A stretch of 64,000 nt of DNA from Belliella alkalica (GCF_022549785.1 NZ_JAKZGO010000001.1:394101-458100); one strand, 5' to 3'. Positions 1-8,707 are shown, counted from the first letter of the stretch. Notes: generated from the letters alone by a model not told the origin. Program-made: numbers and translations.

Positions 1-625
1 TATAAGGTGTAGTAATGAAATGTCCCCAATGCTTGAAACTCGCTATGTCTTTAGTGATCATTTTGACCTTTCGATAAATCCCAGCTCCTGGATACCACCT
101 TGATGAAAACGCCTTGTTTTCTAATCTCACTGCTATTACATTTTCACTGCCTACTTTCAGTTCCTTTGAAATGTCAAAAAAAAAGTAACTGTAGCCATAA
201 GGCCTATTACCTATCTTTCGACCATTTACATAAACTTCTGCATTGGACATTGCTCCATCAAATGTCAAAATCACTTGCTTATCTGTATCATAATCGGGTC
301 TCACGATTTTTGTTCTATACCATCCTACTCCAATAAAAGGCAAAGAGCCTGTTCTACCTGTTTTCTCAGTTGCAATAGTTTCATTGTTTTGCTCTATTTT
401 GACTACCTGAAGATCAATTTCCTTATCAAATGGGCCTTTAATGGCCCAATCATGGGGAACAATTACTTGCTCCCACTCAGAATCATCAAAATTCAACTGA
501 CTCGCATGGCTTACATCACCCTGATAAAACTTCCAGTTTTTCAATTCTAAAACCTCTCTAGTTTGACTAAAAGATTGATTAACAACAATTAGGATAACAA
601 AAAAAGAAAATAATGTGCTTTTCAT
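1..625 (-). CDS. Glycoside hydrolase family 2 (beta-galactosidase-like), N-terminal part
   Basis: The gene runs off the left edge; 208 codons from the start are visible. Residues 1-20 form a signal peptide ending ...NQSFSQ, so the enzyme is exported. The rest matches the N-terminal jelly-roll sugar-binding domain of family GH2: an early VPHDWAIKGPFD segment, GVGWYRTKI, then FDGAMSNAEVYVNGRKIG and SSRWYPGAGIYRKV, all in the family order. GH2 enzymes remove beta-linked galactose, glucuronic acid or mannose; the catalytic TIM barrel lies outside the window, so the sugar cannot be named. The ATG at 625-623 is chosen because the signal peptide follows it directly. Family call is firm, substrate is unknown. 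Confidence 0.88.
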   Translation of the reverse strand, partial: MKSTLFSFFVILIVVNQSFSQTREVLELKNWKFYQGDVSHASQLNFDDSEWEQVIVPHDWAIKGPFDKEIDLQVVKIEQNNETIATEKTGRTGSLPFIGVGWYRTKIVRPDYDTDKQVILTFDGAMSNAEVYVNGRKIGNRPYGYSYFFFDISKELKVGSENVIAVRLENKAFSSRWYPGAGIYRKVKMITKDIASFKHWGHFITTPY

Positions 626-684
626 AGATTATTTAAATTTGTTAATTCTTTAACTTTCTCATCAGTAACCACACTAAACTAGGT

Positions 685-802
685 AAATACCTTAAATTCA
701 GCTGCTATCGACCTTCGACGATTATTAACGCGATTTTTGGTATCATTGCGGATAATCGTAAACCTTAAATCACACCTTGAATGGCAGCTGAACTCGGTAT
801 TT
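685..802. repeat. Large imperfect palindrome, MITE/REP-like
   Basis: Three nested inverted pairs share one centre: AAATACC (685-691) with GGTATTT (796-802), TTCAGCTGC (697-705) with GCAGCTGAA (784-792), and ACGATTAT (718-725) with ATAATCGT (752-759). The left arm 682-712 recurs in diverged form at 3288-3319. No coding sequence is convincing here. A non-autonomous mobile element or REP-like sequence is inferred; no target duplication was recognised. Confidence 0.5.
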
Positions 803-1204
803 TGATGCTAGGGTAAATACGTTAATGAACAGATACAGAATATAGTCCATTACTATAAGTATTAAATCATTTGCTTTAATATAGGATGTTATTTGCATGG
901 AAACGGAAAGAAGGCAGATCACAATCAAAATTAAAAATAGAAAATCAATCAACCATCCTGTACTTACATACTAAAGTCAATTTATATAAGCTGATATTAC
1001 ATCGTGATAAATTCGAAGGAACCAAGCTAGCTTAAAGATATACAATTTGATTATTGTCAAGATATCAAATACATATGTTAACTACTAAAGGATATAGCTG
1101 ATTATGATATCAAAAAATCTTAACATTATTATTTAAAATTAATTACAAAAAAAGTAAATAATGATAAAAAAAATTAGAATGCTTAAATTAAAAATTTGTG
1201 ATAA
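803..1204. other. Intergenic stretch without recognised gene
   Basis: Very A+T-rich DNA between the palindrome and the terminator of the DUF3078 gene. A possible 60-codon frame on the minus strand (952-770) is hydrophobic but starts inside the A+T-rich stretch and ends within the palindrome, so it is not called. The divergent GH2 promoter must lie upstream of 625, outside this stretch. Confidence 0.5.
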
Positions 1205-1235
1205 AAATAAAAAAGCAGGAGAAACTCTCCTGCCC
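1205..1235 (-). terminator. Rho-independent terminator of the DUF3078 gene
   Basis: GCAGGAGA (1215-1222) pairs perfectly with TCTCCTGC (1226-1233) around a 3-base loop, and on the minus strand the stem is followed by a run of T. It lies about 105 bp past the DUF3078 stop codon. Confidence 0.8.
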
Positions 1236-1341
1236 TTTATATGAAAACTAAACCAACTATTATTTTAACTACCACAATTAGAACAAAAATAGTATTTAAA
1301 AATAATATTCAAAATATTTTACAGAAAAAGTGTACAAACAC

Positions 1342-2259
1342 CTACTTTTTGTTGCTTACCTTATACAAAATACCTAATGCCAAAGCCTGAGAATATTGAA
1401 TTCCTGGATCCATATCCAAATCATAAACATTGATACTTGTGAATGTAACATCTACAAATCTAGTAATCTTGGCAATCAAAGTTACGTCTAGCCTGTGATC
1501 TATAGTTTTGAAAGCCAAAGTCTCATAATTTGCGAACATTTGATATCTTGATTTTACGGTCAAATTTTCTGTAATTTCTTTATCATAAGTAGCATAAAGT
1601 TGCAATGCTAGCCATTCTGTTCTCACTTTCTGACCAACAGGAACACCATAGTTTGTTGGTACATTTTGGATGATAGTCGGATCTGAAACAAATGTGAATC
1701 TTGGCGAAAAAGGAGCTATTCTTAGTGCAAAATCCTTATTGGGCTTATATTCCATACCAATACCAGATGTCAAAAATGCAGGTGAAAAGAAACCTGAAAT
1801 CAAAGAGCGTTGATCATCCGGTCCATACTCAAAACCATCAGTAAACTGTGTCATAAAATTTAATGAACCAAAGTAAGACCAATTTTTACTCGCTTTGTAT
1901 CCTACTTTGGAATCAAAAAATATCCTGTCATTAGATTTCCTTACTTGTTGACCTTCATTTTTTACAATCCCATACATCAATTCCAGTTGATTGTCCCAAC
2001 TTAATTTTCCTTTTGCATAATTTGCCTTGCCTGCTGCTATAGAACCAAAAGCAACAGAATTGACACCCCCTGCTTTCCAATTACCACTAAATGCAGCTTG
2101 GTTGAAATTCAATCCAACACTAAACTCATTTGTCCAATATGATGTGTCTTTTACAACCAACTGTGCCAAAGAGTCAACAACAATCGCCGAAGTCAAATCT
2201 TGACTAAAACTATGATAACCAAACGTCAAAGAAATTATAATCGTAAATATTTTTTTCAT
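1342..2259 (-). CDS. DUF3078 domain outer-membrane-type protein
   Basis: 305 residues with a signal peptide (1-19, cut after ...YHSFS). The body has the DUF3078 pattern: FSVGLNFNQAAFSGNWKAGG near residue 46, then alternating strands with NQLELMYGIVKN, ND(R)IFFDSKVGYK and a C-terminal LALGILYK. Short alternating polar/aromatic strands suggest a beta-barrel in the outer membrane. The family is common in Bacteroidota and its role is unknown. It is a single-gene transcript: a terminator lies downstream and a 340-bp gap upstream. Start ATG at 2259 fits the signal peptide. Family call is secure, function is not assigned. Confidence 0.85.
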   Translation of the reverse strand: MKKIFTIIISLTFGYHSFSQDLTSAIVVDSLAQLVVKDTSYWTNEFSVGLNFNQAAFSGNWKAGGVNSVAFGSIAAGKANYAKGKLSWDNQLELMYGIVKNEGQQVRKSNDRIFFDSKVGYKASKNWSYFGSLNFMTQFTDGFEYGPDDQRSLISGFFSPAFLTSGIGMEYKPNKDFALRIAPFSPRFTFVSDPTIIQNVPTNYGVPVGQKVRTEWLALQLYATYDKEITENLTVKSRYQMFANYETLAFKTIDHRLDVTLIAKITRFVDVTFTSINVYDLDMDPGIQYSQALALGILYKVSNKK

Positions 2260-2600
2260 TGATAAAGATTTTGAAGTTAAAATTTTGACAAAAATGATAA
2301 TTAATTATAAAGATTAAAACCAAATATAGATTCTTTTACCATCTATTGTTTCTTGGTCTTTAATTAACAGCTAGCACGATACAATTATCCTAGTAGTTGA
2401 ATTATCAAATAAATTCATGCAAAACATCGTTATTGGCCAATTAATTACTAATGAATCAAATGACTTAAAATTAAATCAATTTGCAAGGCTATTGATGGGA
2501 TAGAGGATACACATATTCCACTATATTTAAAAAAGGAAATCAAATATATCAGTTTATCGTTCATATATTTATTGAGAATTAGTGATTAAATAATGACAAT
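2260..2600. other. Divergent promoter region, no gene
   Basis: This gap holds the 5' regions of the divergent DUF3078 (minus) and DUF4136 (plus) genes. It is A+T-rich with stop codons in all frames; I recognise no clear operator. Confidence 0.5.
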
Positions 2601-3164
2601 ATGCAAAAAGCAACCCTGATCTTTCTTTCACTTGTAACCATGTTTTTATCATCATGCAGCTCCATAGAGTTGTTCAAAGAAAGAACCGAAGTTAAACCCT
2701 ACAAAGAATATACTTCTTTTGTTATAGTCAATAAAGAAATAGGAGTTAAGAGTTTTAGTGACGAATTACTTGATGCAAAAGTATCAAATGAGATAGAAAT
2801 TAAAATGAAAGAATTAGGACTTATATATGATAGAGAATCCCCAGAGTTGGTGATCAGATATAGCTCTAACGAAGAGCCTCGACAAAGGGAAATATACAAC
2901 AATCAGTATCCAATGTGGGGAATGCGTGTTTGGGACCCATGGATGTTTGACCCTAGATTTATGGGAAGGCAAAATATGACTTCAACAAAAAATTATGAAT
3001 TGCTTCAATTGATCGTAGATTATATAGATCCAAAGCAAGATAAAATGCTAATGACAATAACAGCAGTTAGTGAAGCAAGTGGAACTAAGTCGAAAAATAA
3101 AAACTTAATAAAATCTGCGAGGAAAGTTGTGGGTGCCTATAAAGATCATGTAAAGGCTAATTAA
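2601..3164 (+). CDS. DUF4136 family lipoprotein
   Basis: 187 residues. The N-terminus is a lipoprotein signal (MQKATLIFLSLVTMFLSSC, lipid-attachment Cys19). The mature part follows the DUF4136 plan: an aromatic-rich segment (PYKEYTSFVIV), a helical segment KVSNEIEIKMKELGLIYDRESPELVIRY corresponding to the 'i.~~l~~kGl....~DlvI.Y' core, and a later TKNYELLQLIVDYIDPKQDKMLMTITAV strand region. The family is made of periplasm-facing lipoproteins of unknown function found in many Gram-negatives. The usual C-terminal part is kept (SARKVVGAY). Stand-alone gene. ATG at 2601 gives the signal peptide directly. Confidence 0.82.
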   Translation: MQKATLIFLSLVTMFLSSCSSIELFKERTEVKPYKEYTSFVIVNKEIGVKSFSDELLDAKVSNEIEIKMKELGLIYDRESPELVIRYSSNEEPRQREIYNNQYPMWGMRVWDPWMFDPRFMGRQNMTSTKNYELLQLIVDYIDPKQDKMLMTITAVSEASGTKSKNKNLIKSARKVVGAYKDHVKAN

Positions 3165-3518
3165 TTACAAATACCTTTTATAAGTATTGTAAATTAAATT
3201 TTCGTTATAATTAAAATATCAGGTGACTACTCGGAGGCACACAATCGTCAATAATAGATTGTTGACAATTTCCATAATTTTTAATAAGGTATATACCTTC
3301 TAGTTCAACTACTATCGACAGTAATCCGTCAATGATTTCGTGTATGATTATATTTGAAAACTCACTTTCAAGCGCTATTGAAGATAATTTTAATACATAT
3401 TAAAATAAATTACAACTCATAAATTAATTTTTATGCAGTTTACCTATTGCTTTCTAACTGTATTTTTGTATTTTTGTATAAATTTTATTGTATTTCACCA
3501 CAACTATTGTGCACTTCA
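3165..3518. other. Intergenic; contains a diverged half-copy of the 685-802 palindrome arm
   Basis: Bases 3288-3319 match 682-712 at about 26 of 32 positions (GGTA.ATACCTT......CTATCGAC), the left arm of the upstream palindrome. The rest is A+T-rich and I see no gene. The receiver gene promoter is presumably in the last 100 bp. Confidence 0.45.
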
Positions 3519-3875
3519 ATGCTTAAAATAGTACTCATAGATGATGATCCGATCAGCACTTTTGTGACTGAAAAACTTATTTCTAAGAACATAAAAGTTC
3601 CTTTCACAATATTTAAGTTTCAAAGTGCAACTGATGCTCTAAAAGATATTTCAAGTATTCATCCAAACTATTTGTTTTTGGATCTAAATATGCCTGAAAT
3701 GACTGGCTGGGATTTTTTGGAGGAGTTTGATCCATACGATTATAAACCAGAGGTTTATATCCTTAGTAGTTCTGTGGATGAAAGAGACATCAACAAAGCA
3801 AATAACTATTCGTTGGTAAAACAATACCTATCAAAACCTTTGATAAAAAAATATATAAAAACAATTTTTAATTAA
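3519..3875 (+). CDS. Single-domain response regulator (receiver only)
   Basis: 118 residues from the ATG at 3519; an in-frame extension back to 3447 adds a Cys/Phe-rich run that does not belong to the fold, so it is rejected. The CheY-like fold is complete: acidic pocket D8/D9/D10, phospho-acceptor D55 in LFLDLNMPEM, hydroxyl residue near S83 and K106 in YLSKPL. There is no output domain, so it must work by phospho-relay or protein contact. No kinase is adjacent; a separate HPt protein is encoded at 33606-33938 and a histidine kinase at 51541-53460. Short lengths like this are usual for CheY-type relay proteins. Function in a particular pathway is unknown. Confidence 0.9.
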   Translation: MLKIVLIDDDPISTFVTEKLISKNIKVPFTIFKFQSATDALKDISSIHPNYLFLDLNMPEMTGWDFLEEFDPYDYKPEVYILSSSVDERDINKANNYSLVKQYLSKPLIKKYIKTIFN

Positions 3876-4275
3876 ATGATTTAATTTTTTTTTGAGTGTC
3901 AGCAATTAAAACATTCGGATAGTATTGGTTTACACAAACACCCACGAGAATATACTAGTCTATTTATAACTGTACTGTACGTCAATACACATTTTGGTGT
4001 CATTTCTAGTACTCCATTTAATTTCATTTAGAGATCTTTTACAAAGCGTGTAATTTTTTTTTGTTGAATTCTTCGGTTAACTATCAACAAAGTAATTTCT
4101 TTCGATTTTGTTAAGTTTCTTTTCATATTATCCATTTATTAATCTCATTTTTCAGAATCATAAATTAATCTAAACAAGTTGTTATTAAACCGTCACAATT
4201 TTTTATAAAAAAAATAAACTTGCTCTCGATTGATTAGTTATATTCCTTGTATGGTAGATTAAACATAAAAAAATC
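3876..4275. other. Intergenic, no gene seen
   Basis: A+T-rich, with stops in all frames. A weak palindrome right after the receiver stop (around 3874-3895, followed by a T run) may act as its terminator, but the stem is all A/T and the call is poor. Confidence 0.35.
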
Positions 4276-4773
4276 ATGGCTACAGCAAATTTAAAACTTA
4301 TAAAAGCTTTTCGAGGAACAATAGATAAATTAAAAAATGGAGCAACATACCAATGGGGTCATATGGGTGCTTGTAATTGCGGAAACTTGGCACAAGAAAT
4401 TACACAGTATACAAAAGGAGATATTCATCGATATGCAATGGAAAGGCACGGGGATTGGAACGATCAATTAATCGATTATTGTCCTACAAGCGGTTTGCCA
4501 ATGGATGAAGTCATTGACCAACTTCTAAGTGCTGGATTGACACTATCAGATTTGGCCCACCTCGAAAAGTTGACTTCTCCAGAAGTTCTAAAAGAAATGC
4601 CTCTTTCTAAAAGAAACAACTTAAGGAAGAATGTTAAAGAAGATGTTATCTTTTATATGGAGGTTTGGGTAAATATATTAGAAGAAAAATGGATGCAGCA
4701 ACAAAATATAAACCTGAATATCAACGAGATAAAAATGTTCCATAAAAATAATGATGAGGCAGTCTTGGCTTAA
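4276..4773 (+). CDS. Conserved hypothetical protein with CxCG motif
   Basis: 165 residues, soluble, no signal peptide. I recognise it only as a Bacteroidota-type conserved hypothetical. Notable parts: YQWGHMGACNCGNLAQEITQ (residues 25-45), with a CNCG pair that could bind metal, followed by HRYAMERHGDWNDQLIDYCPTSGLPMDEV, where several His, Trp and Cys residues are packed, then a helical tail. A DLAHLEKLTSPEVLK segment resembles helix-turn-helix spacing but is not enough for a call. The next gene, 71 bp downstream on the same strand, encodes the acidic protein and shares the terminator at 5057, so the two are probably cotranscribed. Start ATG 4276 is the first in frame. Confidence 0.75.
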   Translation: MATANLKLIKAFRGTIDKLKNGATYQWGHMGACNCGNLAQEITQYTKGDIHRYAMERHGDWNDQLIDYCPTSGLPMDEVIDQLLSAGLTLSDLAHLEKLTSPEVLKEMPLSKRNNLRKNVKEDVIFYMEVWVNILEEKWMQQQNINLNINEIKMFHKNNDEAVLA

Positions 4774-4844
4774 ATAAAAATTTTACGGTATTTAGTATTT
4801 ACCAAAAACATTCAATCAATTTAGCAACAATTTATTATCAAAAA

Positions 4845-5045
4845 ATGGACGATTTAGAAGATGAATTTGATGATTTTGATGATTTCGAAGAAGATGACGA
4901 AGATTTTACGGAAGACTTCCAAGACGAGGTTTATGACCTTGAGGAAGAAAGCGAGTTAATCGATGACAACTTCATAGATTTCGACGATGATGATGATGAC
5001 TTCGATGATGATGACTTTGAAGACTTGGACGATGACATAGATTAA
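4845..5045 (+). CDS. Extremely acidic small protein
   Basis: 66 residues, of which most are Asp or Glu with scattered Phe; there are no Lys, Arg or Cys residues. The sequence is built from repeated DDFDDF/EEDDEDF-like blocks, so the DNA is a GAT/GAC/GAA low-complexity run. It is bracketed by a gene 71 bp upstream and by a good terminator 11 bp past its stop, which supports real expression. Such proteins can mimic nucleic acid, bind cations or act as chaperone-like tails, but no family is recognised. Expected to be disordered. It could be an expanded repeat rather than a functional gene, though the frame is intact and has a clean ATG. Confidence 0.7.
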   Translation: MDDLEDEFDDFDDFEEDDEDFTEDFQDEVYDLEEESELIDDNFIDFDDDDDDFDDDDFEDLDDDID

Positions 5046-5056
5046 TTGTCCAAAAT

Positions 5057-5089
5057 AAAAGCAGGATTTCTCTTTAATCCTGCTTTTTT
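5057..5089 (+). terminator. Rho-independent terminator after the acidic protein
   Basis: AAAAGCAGGATT (5057-5068) pairs with AATCCTGCTTTT (5076-5087), with a 7-base loop and a T tract on the plus strand. Confidence 0.88.
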
Positions 5090-5167
5090 ACAAACCAATT
5101 TTGTCATAAAAGTTCTGTGTGCTATCTTGCATAAAATTATTTGAAATAAATCTAATCTTAATATATC

Positions 5168-5317
5168 ATGCTATTACAAATATTCAATTCACCTATTGCT
5201 CCTGGTGCACAATTATTTTTATTGATTGTATGTATTTTAATTGGCCTAGGTGCTGGAATTTCGGCTGTAGATGTGAGGAGTACTCTATTCAAGAAAAAAT
5301 CTGAAGACAAACATTGA
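5168..5317 (+). CDS. Small single-span membrane protein (49 aa)
   Basis: A 49-codon frame beginning ATG at 5168 (MLLQIFNSPIAPG...) contains one transmembrane helix (about residues 14-34, LFLLIVCILIGLGAG) and a basic-then-acidic cytoplasmic tail (FKKKSEDKH). It ends 64 bp before a strong hairpin terminator. A longer frame overlapping it has Cys/Trp-rich, non-protein-like content, so this short one is the more likely gene. No family is recognised; it resembles many Bacteroidota small inner-membrane proteins. Confidence 0.55.
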   Translation: MLLQIFNSPIAPGAQLFLLIVCILIGLGAGISAVDVRSTLFKKKSEDKH

Positions 5318-5378
5318 TTAGTATACATTGATCAATTAGAAATAAGGCTTGATTCTTATTTCACTTTATATAAAAAAT

Positions 5379-5411
5379 AAAAAGCTATCTCTGGAAAAGA
5401 TAGCTTTTTTT
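5379..5411. terminator. Bidirectional terminator hairpin
   Basis: AGCTATCT (5383-5390) pairs with AGATAGCT (5398-5405), with A runs on the left and T runs on the right, so it can stop both the 49-aa gene on plus and the IorB gene on minus, whose stop is about 180 bp away. Confidence 0.75.
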
Positions 5412-5589
5412 ATTGATCAAATATCCCCTACTTATCAATATTTGAAGTTTAGCCATACAGATTTAAGCTTTTTAGTGATCACTAAATTAATACAAAATTT
5501 AAAGCTATATCAGGCTCGTAACTTTACTTTTTTATTTTTATGTTTTGCAAAGCTTTTTGCTCTACTTATACCACATTTCAAATAAACAA

Positions 5590-7752
5590 TCACCCTCTCC
5601 TAATCTCCAAATTCATATCTGAATATTCTTTTTGCTCTACAAAAGGCTGACTTCTTAGTCTTCTGCCTGTAGCTGCAAAAATTGCATTGGCAATAGCTCC
5701 TCCAGTAGGTGGTAATGCTGGTTCTCCCAATCCTGTTGGATCATAGCCACTATCTACATAATGTAATTCAACCTCAGGAACTTCCTTCATCCTTATTAGT
5801 CTGTAAGAATCAAAGTTTTTCTGTTTTGGAAGTCCATTTTCGAAAGTTAGGTTTCCGAACATTGCATGCCCCATTCCATCTACTATCCCACCTCTTACTT
5901 GATGATTTGCTCCAGTTGGGTTTACTACGATCCCACAATCTGTACTTGCGATGATTTTTTTGAGAACTGGCTGATTGTTTTCCATTTCTATATTTGCCAC
6001 CTGAGCTACATAAGATCTATGGGAAAAGTAAACTGAGAATCCTTGTTTTACATTACTGTTTTTTCCCCAATTTGACTTTTCAGCTACATCTTTGATCACT
6101 CCGATCATTCTATCCACATCATAGTTGACTGACCCAACCGGTGAGTTTTTGGCTTTCTGCAATAGATCAAGTCTAAACTTCACAGGATCCTTTTGAACTT
6201 CTAATGCTACTTCATCCAAAAATGATTGTTCAGCATAAGCCAAGAAATTAGTAATCGGCGCTCTCCAAGCATTGGTTGTTACCGAAGATTCATAATTGAC
6301 ATTTTCAATCAATACATTTTCCACTGCACCTGAAGGAAAATTATCCTGTCTTACAGAATTTCCTGCATTCATTCCTACTCCTCTGAGTTTGTAGCCTATC
6401 ATATTCCCCTCCTCATCCAATGCCGCAGAAAATCTATATCTAACTGCTGGTCTATAAGCTCCACCTGTCATATCATCTTCCCTACTCCAAGTCACTTTTA
6501 CAGGTGCTTCCATCTTTTTGGAAATTTGCACAGCTTCTAACACATAATCAGCCCTCAATCTCCTTCCAAATCCACCACCAAGCCTAGTGATTTCCACACT
6601 AATATTTTCTTTTGGGATACCCAATAAATTTGCAGTCTGAACTCGTGCTGAATCTGGAGTTTGTGTAGGACCTATAAGCTCAACTTGATCTTCTTTCACA
6701 TGAGCGAAAAAATTCATCGGTTCCATTGGAGAATGCGATAAAAATGGGCATTGATACTCACTTGTGATTACTTTTGATGCATTTTTGAATGCAACATCCA
6801 CATTACCATCCTCACGCATCACTCTTGCTTCTTTGGAATCTAAAAGTTCTTTGAAAATACGGTCATGATCAGCTGTACTTTCTACATTCCCATCAGGTTC
6901 ATATGAGATTTTCAGGAGTTTTTTGGCTTTCATGATCGGCCAAGTAGAAGATCCAACAAGGGCAACGTTATTATCATATACGAATACCTCTTGGATTCCT
7001 GAGACATTACGTGCTTCAGTATCATCGACAGATTTGATTTTCATGCCAAAAGGTGGTCTTTGTACCATTGCATGAAGCATGCCTTCTCTGTAAAAATCCA
7101 ATCCGAAAAGAGGCTTTCCTGTAAACATTTCCTGATTGTCCACATTTTTGATTGGAGTTCCTATGATTTTGAAATCTTTTGGGTCTTTGAAAATCACTTC
7201 ATCCGGAGCTTCCAATTGCGCTGCATCCAGCACCACTTCCCCATAATTCAGTTTTTTGCCACTTGATTTATGGTAAATCACTCCTTTTTCTGTAGTGAGA
7301 GAGTTCTTATCTACTTCCAAACGAGTTGCCGCAGCAGTCAAAAGAAGGTGTCTTGCCGTTGCTCCAGCTTTCCTTAGTCTCTCCCAAGAATGTGGCATGG
7401 CCCCTGATCCACCTGTCAATTGTCTTTCAAATTTATCAGTATCCAATGGTGCTTGCAAAACTCTAACCCTAGACCAATCAGCATCCAATTCCTCTGCTAC
7501 CACCATTGGAAATGAAGTTTTGATGTTTTGTCCCAATTCAGGATTTGGGGAATAAATGACTACATCGCCATCGAGAGTAATTGAAAGAAAGCTATTGAAA
7601 TCTGTAGCTTTGGCTAGTATTTCTTCATTGCTGAGAACTTGCATCTTTGGCGAATCACAGCCCGACCAGTAGAAACCAATAAACAATCCACCTGTAGCAG
7701 TAGCTGCCAATTTTAGGAAATCTCTTCTGTTTGTTTTAATTATCTCTGCCAT
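5590..7752 (-). CDS. Molybdopterin-binding subunit of an aldehyde/isoquinoline oxidoreductase
   Basis: 720 residues, large subunit of a xanthine dehydrogenase-family molybdenum hydroxylase of the IorB/aldehyde-oxidase type. A Tat signal (NRRDFLKLAA, twin Arg 9-10) leads to Cys32 (SGCDSP), so it is exported folded, perhaps lipid-anchored. Visible family parts: MNFFAHVKEDQVELIGPTQTPDSAR, EITRLGGGFGRRLRADYV, MIGYKLRGVGMNAGNS, IASTDCGIVVNPTGANHQVRGGIVDGMGHAMFG and the C-terminal GLGEPALPPTGGAIANA with the expected catalytic Glu677. Stop of the small subunit gene is 3 bp upstream of this start, so they form a two-gene operon. No FAD subunit is present, so electrons probably leave to a cytochrome or quinone. 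Substrate unknown. Confidence 0.9.
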   Translation of the reverse strand: MAEIIKTNRRDFLKLAATATGGLFIGFYWSGCDSPKMQVLSNEEILAKATDFNSFLSITLDGDVVIYSPNPELGQNIKTSFPMVVAEELDADWSRVRVLQAPLDTDKFERQLTGGSGAMPHSWERLRKAGATARHLLLTAAATRLEVDKNSLTTEKGVIYHKSSGKKLNYGEVVLDAAQLEAPDEVIFKDPKDFKIIGTPIKNVDNQEMFTGKPLFGLDFYREGMLHAMVQRPPFGMKIKSVDDTEARNVSGIQEVFVYDNNVALVGSSTWPIMKAKKLLKISYEPDGNVESTADHDRIFKELLDSKEARVMREDGNVDVAFKNASKVITSEYQCPFLSHSPMEPMNFFAHVKEDQVELIGPTQTPDSARVQTANLLGIPKENISVEITRLGGGFGRRLRADYVLEAVQISKKMEAPVKVTWSREDDMTGGAYRPAVRYRFSAALDEEGNMIGYKLRGVGMNAGNSVRQDNFPSGAVENVLIENVNYESSVTTNAWRAPITNFLAYAEQSFLDEVALEVQKDPVKFRLDLLQKAKNSPVGSVNYDVDRMIGVIKDVAEKSNWGKNSNVKQGFSVYFSHRSYVAQVANIEMENNQPVLKKIIASTDCGIVVNPTGANHQVRGGIVDGMGHAMFGNLTFENGLPKQKNFDSYRLIRMKEVPEVELHYVDSGYDPTGLGEPALPPTGGAIANAIFAATGRRLRSQPFVEQKEYSDMNLEIRRG

Positions 7753-7754
7753 GA

Positions 7755-8213
7755 TTATTTAGTTTTTGCTGCTAATGCTACTGCTTCCCTGATTTTATGA
7801 TAAGTTCCACAGCGACAAATGTTTCTATTCATGGCCTCATCAATTTCATCAAAAGATGGTTTTGGATTTTTATTCAAGAATGAAGCAGCATTCATGATTT
7901 GACCAGCTTGGCAATAGCCACATTGTGCTACATCAATCTCGTTCCATGCTTTTTGGACTGGATGGTCTCCATCTTCTGAAAGTCCTTCTATCGTAGTCAC
8001 TTTATCATCTCCGATACTCGAAACAGGCAGAACGCAAGAAAATGTAGCTTCTCCATTGATATGAACTGTACATGCACCGCATTGTGCTATCCCACAGGAA
8101 TATTTGGTTCCGACAAGTCCAAGATGATCTCGCAACACCCAAAGCAAAGGAGTGTCCTCTTCAACATCTACTTCATACTTCTTACCGTTTACTCGAAGAT
8201 TATAGTTTGCCAT
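7755..8213 (-). CDS. [2Fe-2S] subunit of the same oxidoreductase (IorA type)
   Basis: 152 residues, the iron-sulfur subunit of the adjacent molybdenum hydroxylase. The plant-ferredoxin-like cluster uses C40, C45, C48 and C60 (CGIAQCGAC...FSC); the second four-helix cluster uses C98, C101, C133 and C135 (CGYCQAG and NICRCGTY). It passes electrons from the molybdopterin site of the large subunit. There is no Tat signal of its own, so it probably rides out with the large subunit, as is known for IorAB-like pairs. It is first in the operon, with the large-subunit gene starting right after its stop. Length is normal for the family. Confidence 0.92.
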   Translation of the reverse strand: MANYNLRVNGKKYEVDVEEDTPLLWVLRDHLGLVGTKYSCGIAQCGACTVHINGEATFSCVLPVSSIGDDKVTTIEGLSEDGDHPVQKAWNEIDVAQCGYCQAGQIMNAASFLNKNPKPSFDEIDEAMNRNICRCGTYHKIREAVALAAKTK

Positions 8214-8707
8214 TGTTTCTTTTGATTGATTAAGCCTTTTAATTTAAGCATTTAAAATACTCAAACTAAGCCAGTTCATATTTTGTTGAATTTTTTTTGA
8301 TAAACCGCAGTATTGAAATTTAAATGGAAAGACATATTTGATTAAATAATCCACTATCTCGTTCTGAAAATAGTTGACACTTTTTTTATACATATACTCT
8401 CGTTTTAAAGACAAGTCATTTCGACTAAAGGGAGAAATCTCATACTGAATTTCACTCCCTAACTTCAATTTTAACTTTCCAGTTTAAAAACGGATCGCGA
8501 CCTCTCCTGTCGTCGAGGTGACGTAGTCGTAGACACTAGCTTCTCGCATCTTAATCTCATATCTCACGTCTATTTCGATCTTCTAAAATAATCTATTGAA
8601 TCTAATCTCTAGTTGAAGAAAATCTGGAGATTTAAAGGTTAAAAAAAGATCTTAGCTTATATTTATTTTTTAGAATCTATTCAATTTACAAACTATCAAA
8701 CCTTAAT
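8214..8707. other. Divergent promoter region, with one G+C-richer patch
   Basis: Contains the upstream regions of the IorAB operon (minus) and the Gfo/Idh/MocA gene (plus). Bases about 8488-8590 are richer in G+C than their surroundings and consist of gtcg/gacg and tctc-type words; I see no reading frame, tRNA fold or clear hairpin in it. A 74-codon minus frame at 8468-8244 looks non-coding. Confidence 0.4.

Noticed and set aside
770-952. 60-codon hydrophobic frame on minus
   Set aside because: Lies in A+T-rich DNA and ends inside the palindrome; no support from neighbours or codon pattern.
3447-3518. N-terminal extension of the receiver protein
   Set aside because: The added residues are Phe/Cys-rich and precede the first strand of the CheY fold, so they are unlikely to be translated.
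5119-5304. 61-codon frame overlapping the 49-aa membrane protein
   Set aside because: Cys/Trp-rich and not membrane- or globular-like; the shorter frame explains the DNA better.
5349-5585. 78-codon frame on plus
   Set aside because: Runs through the hairpin terminator at 5379-5411.
8244-8468. 74-codon frame on minus upstream of IorA
   Set aside because: Composition is not protein-like; it sits in the divergent promoter region.
8488-8590. Possible tRNA or structured RNA in the G+C-richer patch
   Set aside because: No cloverleaf, conserved loops or stable paired arms could be found by eye.
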